64,000 nt of DNA, from assembly GCA_037893245.1 (NCBI GenBank), contig JBAIAA010000449.1, forward strand, positions 646,670 through 710,669, read 5' to 3'. Position 1 is the first letter of the stretch. Each line of letters starts with the position of its first letter. The notes under the pieces were generated by a model. It had not been told where the DNA came from. It saw only the letters and a list, made by a program, of their open reading frames with translations, and searched no databases. The translations under genes were made by a program, and so were the position numbers. The stretch comes from Crossaster papposus. Taxonomy: Eukaryota > Echinodermata > Asteroidea > Velatida > Solasteridae. Shown here one piece after another: positions 1 through 64,000 of this stretch.

Positions 1-7
1 CTCTAAC

Positions 8-371
8 GAAACCCAGACAAAGTTTACAATTTTTGTTTTTTAGATTTAGATTTTTTCAAATTCTCTAGGTTCTCAGCTTTAAAATGATGTATCATTTACA
101 TATGTATCCCCATCCTATCTCCCCAGGGGTAAGGATTTAGTCATAACACCCTGACAATCTAATTATGAGATAAACAGCTTTGGAGTTCAGAAAAGCGTGT
201 TTTTTTCTATACACAATTGTTTAGCAAAATCGACAAAAAACACACTTACGCGTGACGGATAATGTTCAAATTTCAGGAGATTGTAGATTAATAGCTTGTG
301 ATTCATGAAAACATCAAAACCTCAAAATGGTAAAATCCACCCCGAAATAACTTTGTCCGGGTTTTGTTGAA
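8..371. mobile_element. MITE-like element with ACCCRGACAAAGTTA ends
   Basis: The left end reads AACGAAACCCAGACAAAGTTTA. The right end, reverse-complemented, reads CAACAAAACCCGGACAAAGTTAT. It is non-coding and about 360 bp. A related end, GTTTGTCCGGGTTTTTGTTG, occurs near 11430, which suggests a dispersed family. Confidence 0.45.
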
Positions 372-450
372 CAGGTCACATATGAGCTCAACCCATCCTC
401 CAAAATCAACTGACACTTTTAATCATTAGGCCTCCATCTTCTGAAATCCT

Positions 451-672
451 TTAACCAGTTCTTTTCAGCGGACGTGTATATATACCCGTCACAAGCAAGG
501 ATAAACGTGTCAAAAGCAAGGCCAACAAATATCTGTCAGCGACTGGCTCGCACCGAGCAAGGCCAGAAATATTAGGCTGCGCTACCCACAGATGCCAGCC
601 TGAACCCAACTCAAATCGAGGTTCGTGAAAAATAACTCCGAGCCTGGGTCCGGTCAAGGTTAAAATAATCCC
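451..672 (+). mobile_element. TTAA-CCAGTTCGCG MITE family, truncated copy
   Basis: It starts TTAACCAGTTC and carries the family's internal AGCAAGGCC(A/G)GAAAT and GCCTGAACCCA motifs. It stops near AAAATAATCCC without the right terminus. Full copies are at 6468, 19436, 50266 and 52219. Confidence 0.7.
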
Positions 673-775
673 AAAACAAAAACTGCCAGAAGGATTTCTG
701 TATCCGTAAAAGACCTTCGATTTTAGATGATTGTGGAGAATTAGGGCAAACAAATATTGTCAAAACCAATTGTCA

Positions 776-978
776 ATCACCACTCTGACAACTTTGTCGT
801 AATCAGTTTGGCTATGCATGGGCATTCGTCTATTAATACACGAGACATGCTAGACTTTCCCAAGGCCACAACAAGATGACTAGATATATTCCTACAAGCA
901 TCAAAGAAAAACGGCCAACAATCCCCCCCCCCCCCCCCCCCGCAACCCATGCCATAGGAGGGGGGGGGGGGGGGGGGG
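776..978 (+). repeat. Duplicated segment, copy 1, with C19/G19 inverted homopolymers
   Basis: Bases 776-941 repeat at 1485-1649 with scattered substitutions. Both copies contain GGGCATTCGTCTAT and ACTAGATATATTCCTAC. Copy 1 ends in C19 (923-941), an 18-nt spacer, then G19 (960-978), a potential hairpin. Confidence 0.8.
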
Positions 979-1484
979 AATAGCTGCCCTGCCACCTTAA
1001 AATCCCAAGTTAGATTCATTATCTCCAAGGGCGCCACATTACAACGATACACAGTATCAAGTATCCAATAATGGCCGAGGAAAAGGTCTACAAGAAGGGT
1101 TACAGGAAGTCAGCCTAAACCTGATTGAGTGAGACATCAGCAGGATTCTCTCACCCCTGGTATTTCAAAGTCAGATCCTCAACTGTAGTTGCAGTGGGTT
1201 TTATTGGTGGGCGTTATTTATCCCATCGGCTGTTTAACCCCGCCGCCTAATGCTAAGTGATGCTGGGATTCCAGCCCAGGCTCAGATTCTCTGGCAGGAA
1301 ACCGGGCAATTAGCAGGCGACGGTCGGTCTACTGACCCATAACCGCACCGGCAGGAACTACACTACTTACGGCCGACGCCCGATGAGTGAATAAAGGGGG
1401 AGGGATTAGTGCACGGGGGCGGCAGAAGGGCTGAGTGAGGGCCTAATCGATTAGACGAGTTGTTAAGCTGTGTTTGAATTGTCA

Positions 1485-1665
1485 CTCATCACTTTGACAA
1501 CTTTGCCGTAATCAGTTCGGCTATGAGTGGGCATTCGTCTATGAATACACGAGACGTGCTGGATGTTCCCCAAGGCCACAACAAAATAACTAGATATATT
1601 CCTACGAGCATCCAAGTAAAACGGCCAACAATATCCCCCCCCCCCCCCCTCCCCAACCAACGCCA
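1485..1665 (+). repeat. Duplicated segment, copy 2, with C15 tract
   Basis: It is the second copy of the 776-941 segment and ends in C15 at 1635-1649. No G tract follows. The short open frames across both copies have no recognisable product and come from the repeat itself. Confidence 0.8.
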
Positions 1666-2035
1666 TAATCTGGGGCTTTATAATAAACTTTTTATGTCAT
1701 CCATCAAAACCAAATAAGGATTACTCTGTTCATAAAACACTGCAAACTTCAAGTTCGATTGTGGATATTGCACTCTTTATTAAGGGGGGCCGAGGTATTG
1801 TGGTTTTTATGACTCATTGGGTTATGAACGGATGCATCTGTTGATTCCAGTTTGTGATCGGTTCCAAAGATAACCTCTGCGGTTACACCAATTGTGCTCT
1901 ATATCACCAATGTCCCAAACCGCCGAGGTAAGCTTCATACAATGAAAACACCCTCAATACTGTGATTGAGCAATTTCAGCAGGGGCACGATTATTAATAT
2001 TTCTTTCTGGTAATGAAAACAAGTATCCCTTAAAA

Positions 2036-2130
2036 GCACTGTAGCTTGTAAGCCTGGGGGAAAAAAAACCTATAGAGAGAAGACCATGAGAAGAAGGTAC
2101 AGTTTTGGAGGTGGGAGAAAAACTTGACTC
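2036..2130 (-). mobile_element. SINE 3' part, reversed
   Basis: Its reverse complement matches the tail of the SINE at 10928-11198, with shared motifs AAAACTGTACCTTCTTCTCAT and CAGGCTTGCGAGCTACAGTGC-like sequence. The SINE middle, including the Pol III boxes, is missing. Confidence 0.65.
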
Positions 2131-2262
2131 CCCCCGACTCGCCAACCTGACTCCCCCGACTCGCCAACCTGACTCCCCCCCGACTCGCCAACCTGACTCC
2201 CCCCGACTCGCCAACCTGACTCCCCCCGACTCGCCAACCTGACTCCCCCCGACCTGACTTCA
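2131..2262. repeat. 22-24-bp minisatellite built from a SINE head
   Basis: About six tandem copies of GACTCGCCAACCTGACTCCCC, differing in C-run length. The core GCCAACCTGACTCCC is the reverse complement of the 5' end of the SINE at 10928 (GGGAGTCAGGTTGGC), so the array seems to be an amplified SINE head. Confidence 0.8.
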
Positions 2263-2269
2263 AAATTTA

Positions 2270-2575
2270 TTACCAGTCGTGAAATTTGACGTCAATATTG
2301 ACGACTTGAGGAAAGTTTAGAAATTTGTTGCAAAATTTGACATCAATATTCACGACTTTGAGCAAGTCGTGAAATTTGTCGCGAATATTGAAAACAAATT
2401 CAAAGATTTTAGACCAAGTCGTGAAATTTGTCGCGAATATTAACATCAATATTCACAACTTTTGGGAAAGTCGTAAAATTTGTCGCAAATATATCGACGT
2501 CAAATTTCACGACTTGCCCCCAAAGGCGTGAATATTGATGTCAAAGTTCGCGAATATTGACGTCAATAATCTCGA
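2270..2575. repeat. Degenerate array of GTCGTGAAATTTG inverted motifs
   Basis: AAGTCGTGAAATTTG(A/T)CG and its reverse complement recur along with GACGTCAATATT blocks, at irregular spacing and in both orientations, so the segment can fold into many hairpins. Several TGACGTCA-like (CRE-type) cores are inside it. Function is unknown. Confidence 0.6.
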
Positions 2576-2740
2576 TTTGCATAGTCCCTCCAGGGCCACC
2601 ATATAAATAGTATACATTTGCAATCACTGAAAGGAACCTCTTAAAATGCCTCTGTTCGGTTTTGTGTAAACTCTTATCGGTAAGCACTTTTTAACAAGGA
2701 AAAATAAAACTAAAGCAGAGGTTGAAAAAGTGATAACTTA

Positions 2741-63626
<60,886 letters not shown>

Positions 63627-63807
63627 CTATACAAAGAAAAAAGACAAAAGAACACATCTCATGCAAATATCTCATGTGCACCAAAACATTTATATATCGA
63701 AATATTAACATTTCAATTTTGATGCATATACAGTCCACTGTCACTAATGCAAATTCAATCAACCTAGTAAAGGTGTTTGTTATACATTGTATCAGAATTT
63801 GGTATTA

Positions 63808-64000
63808 AAGGTAGGATACACCATTTGCAGATATCGAAAAAAATTACTACCAAATTATTAAGAAATATCTTACTTATTTGAAAGTAAATAATGATGGTTG
63901 GCATCCAGCAAAATTAATGCGCTAGATATCCTGTGATTGTTCCGAAAAATTTAATTTTTGGCGATCGCGAAAAAAACAAGATCCACTGCCCGACGCCGGT
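63808..64000 (+). mobile_element. AAGGTAGGATACACC MITE, cut by window edge
   Basis: It starts TTAAAGGTAGGATACACCAT and reaches CCCGACGCCGGT at base 64000. The right end lies outside. Confidence 0.9.

Overview
This is a eukaryotic, AT-rich, repeat-dense window that lies almost wholly inside one large gene on the minus strand: a Groucho/TLE (transducin-like enhancer of split) transcriptional co-repressor. Seventeen exons can be read between 63626 (5' side) and 2742 (3' side), in total 1730 coding bases or about 576 residues. All splice phases are compatible from exon to exon. The order matches the family: end of the Q tetramerisation domain, GP region, basic/CcN region, SP region, then the start and middle of the WD40 propeller. 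The first exons (start codon, N-terminal half of the Q domain) lie beyond the right edge, and the last WD40 exons lie beyond the left edge, so the gene is longer than 61 kb.

Layout from right to left (direction of transcription): 63.6 kb, a Q-domain exon; a 14.5-kb intron; 49.0 and 48.1 kb, two more Q-domain exons; 43.6 kb, a 27-nt microexon just downstream, in transcript sense, of a 1.4-kb 11-bp minisatellite; 38.4 kb, the GP exon; 37.7 kb, an 8-nt microexon needed to keep frame; a 16.5-kb intron; 21.2 to 13.3 kb, six exons for the basic, CcN and SP regions; an 8-kb intron; and 5.3 to 2.7 kb, five compact WD40 exons.

The rest is intron. I recognise no other intact gene. The introns carry many short non-coding DNA transposons (MITEs). 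The commonest ends in AAGGTAGGATACACCAT and has about 12 copies; another ends in TTAACCAGTTCGCGCC; another ends in GGGGCCAATTTCAT. There are also a tRNA-derived SINE, a remnant of a non-LTR retrotransposon, a 3.3-kb foldback element, several minisatellites and very long poly-G/poly-C tracts. The octamer TACATGTA is strongly over-represented.

The Groucho sequence is close to deuterostome TLEs. Large introns and dense MITEs suggest a marine invertebrate deuterostome, and an echinoderm is my best guess. That species assignment is inference and is not proved by the window. The most interesting points are the two microexons at the Q/GP and GP/basic boundaries. Skipping the 8-nt one is predicted to leave only the Q and GP domains, the architecture of the natural antagonist AES/TLE5.
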